Shown here one piece after another: positions 62,861-64,000 of a DNA stretch of 64,000 nt; within the stretch, counting starts at the first letter, position 1, and the number at the start of each line of letters is the position of its first letter. Location of the stretch: the NCBI GenBank assembly GCA_025800435.1, contig JAOXRV010000044.1, forward strand, positions 1-64,000, read 5' to 3'. Below the pieces are notes generated by a model, which had not been told where the DNA came from, ran no database searches, and saw only the letters and a program-made list of their open reading frames with translations. Source of the DNA: Cellvibrionaceae bacterium (GTDB lineage Bacteria; Pseudomonadota; Gammaproteobacteria; Pseudomonadales; Cellvibrionaceae). A program made the position numbers and the translations under genes.

Positions 62861-64000
62861 TCGGTCTCTTCCAGCTGCAGTTCTTTCAATTTTCGAGTTA
62901 GGGTATTGCGCCCCCAGCCCAATAGCGCGGCGGCGTCACGCTTGCGCCCGGCGGTGTGTTTAAGGGCGGTTTCGATCATCGCCTGCTCAAACTTCGGCAG
63001 GGCAATATTTAAAATTTCTTTTTGCCCCTGGGCCAAGGCGTTATCGGCCCACTGGCGCAGGCCTTTTTCCCAGTCGCCGGCGGCGCTGGTCTCTCCGCTT
63101 TCGCTCTGCTGCAGCAGCTCTGGCGGTAAATCCTCAATATGAATTTCCCGGCTTGAGGCCATTACGGTTAGCCAGCGGCAGGTGTTTTCCAGCTGGCGCA
63201 CATTACCCGGCCAGTTAAGGGTGCACATATAGCGCTGGGTTTGGGGGAGCAGCACTTTGGGCTCTACATTTAATTCCAGGGATGCCTTGCGAATAAAGTG
63301 CTCGGCCAATTTGGGAATATCCTCTTGGCGCTCGGCTAAGGTGGGAATATGAATGCGGATAACATTCAGGCGGTGGAATAAATCCTCTCGAAAGCCCCCC
63401 TCGGCCACTAACTTTTCAAGATCTTGGTGGGTGGCGGCAATAATGCGCACATCGACCTTAACCGGAGTATGGCCGCCGACGCGGTAGAATTCGCCATCGG
63501 CCAGAACCCGCAGCAGACGAGTTTGGGTATCCGCCGGCATATCGCCAATTTCATCCAAAAATAGGGTGCCGCTATTGGCCTGCTCAAAGCGCCCCTGGCG
63601 CTGATTGGCGGCGCCGGTAAAGGCGCCTTTCTCATGGCCGAACAGCTCTGATTCCATCAGGTCTTTGGGGATGGCAGCCATATTGAGGGCGATAAAGGGC
63701 TGGCTGCGGCGCGGGCTGTGGCGGTGCAGTGCCTGGGCCACTAGCTCTTTACCGGTGCCCGACTGGCCGTTAATTAGCACCGTGATATTGGACTGGGACA
63801 AGCGCCCAATGGCCCGAAACACCTCCTGCATGGCCGGTGCTTCACCAATAATTTCCGCATCGCTGGCCTCGCTCTGGCTGGCCTCGCGCACCTGTTCGGC
63901 GGCTTGGGTCAGGGCGCGCTGGGTCATCGCCACTGCCTCGTCGATATCGAAGGGCTTGGGCAGGTATTCAAACGCGCCGCTTTGATAGGCGGACACGGCG
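62857..64000 (-). CDS. glnG: Nitrogen regulation response regulator NtrC (3' part)
   Basis: The last 381 residues or so of NtrC; the receiver is cut by the window edge (from AVSAYQSGAFEYLPKPFD). The sigma-54 AAA+ domain shows Walker A GQSGTGKELV, GAFTGA in HEKGAFTGAANQ and Walker B GTLFLDEIGDMP. The Fis-type helix-turn-helix DAAALLGWGRNTLTRKLKEL closes the protein. It activates nitrogen-assimilation promoters when phosphorylated by NtrB, whose gene would lie just beyond the window. The end overlaps the GNAT stop. The naming as NtrC rather than another sigma-54 activator rests on the C-terminal match. Confidence 0.92.
   Translation of the reverse strand, partial: AVSAYQSGAFEYLPKPFDIDEAVAMTQRALTQAAEQVREASQSEASDAEIIGEAPAMQEVFRAIGRLSQSNITVLINGQSGTGKELVAQALHRHSPRRSQPFIALNMAAIPKDLMESELFGHEKGAFTGAANQRQGRFEQANSGTLFLDEIGDMPADTQTRLLRVLADGEFYRVGGHTPVKVDVRIIAATHQDLEKLVAEGGFREDLFHRLNVIRIHIPTLAERQEDIPKLAEHFIRKASLELNVEPKVLLPQTQRYMCTLNWPGNVRQLENTCRWLTVMASSREIHIEDLPPELLQQSESGETSAAGDWEKGLRQWADNALAQGQKEILNIALPKFEQAMIETALKHTAGRKRDAAALLGWGRNTLTRKLKELQLEETD

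Overview
The window is a chromosomal segment of a gammaproteobacterium. Gene order matches several Pseudomonas-type neighbourhoods: ubiD/rho/trxA/ppk; pilU-pilT beside yggS-proC-yggT-metX-metW-rdgB-hemW; ruvX-yqgE-tonB-gshB next to pilGHIJK-chpABC; and polysaccharide deacetylase-ctpA-envC-gpmI-rhodanese-grxC-secB near ntrC. This order, the moderately high GC and the TonB receptor/phosphatase genes suggest a free-living, probably marine relative of Pseudomonas (Cellvibrionales/Spongiibacteraceae-like). That placement is inferred from gene order and protein style, not from any search.

Layout. 1-8.4 kb: 5' part of ubiD (cut by the window edge), O-acetylhomoserine sulfhydrylase, two MscS channels facing a shared terminator, rho with a long leader, thioredoxin and polyphosphate kinase. 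8.5-12.7 kb: a TVP38-type membrane protein with a disulfide oxidoreductase, then a hybrid sensor kinase. 12.8-19.1 kb (minus strand): yggS, proC, yggT, metX, metW, a DUF4426 protein, rdgB and hemW. 19.2-21.5 kb: the twitching ATPases pilT and pilU. 21.8-24.6 kb (minus): gshB, a TonB-like protein, yqgE and ruvX. 25.2-36.9 kb: the complete Pil-Chp chemosensory operon with a 1908-residue ChpA. Together with pilT/pilU this is the control and retraction part of a type IV pilus system; no pilus structural gene is in the window.

37-49 kb is the most accessory part. It holds rsmE, then a compact four-gene unit (LuxR-type response regulator, TonB-dependent receptor, periplasmic substrate-binding-like protein, sensor histidine kinase). 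Next come a broken HipA-type toxin gene flanked by small repeats, and a probable phosphate-ester scavenging unit (TonB-dependent receptor plus two PhoD-type phosphatases). The latter has an 11-bp-phased, Pho-box-like array upstream. 48.9-64 kb is mostly housekeeping: pepQ, photolyase, pta-ackA, cell-division and envelope genes (deacetylase, ctpA, envC), gpmI, rhodanese, grxC, secB, an acyltransferase, a GNAT enzyme and the 3' part of ntrC (cut by the window edge).

Besides the genes, the window carries several short repeat families. One has terminal repeats with core GGCACCTCTGAATA: a complete 93-bp element lies at 24.8 kb, and partial copies sit at the 3' ends of ppk and of both sensor kinases, where they supply or abut the stop codon. 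There are also a 29-bp perfect inverted repeat after pilU, a 21-bp inverted repeat wedged between phoD and the hipA remnant, and a 23-bp sequence shared by two convergent intergenic regions. No tRNA, rRNA, CRISPR array or complete insertion sequence was recognised.
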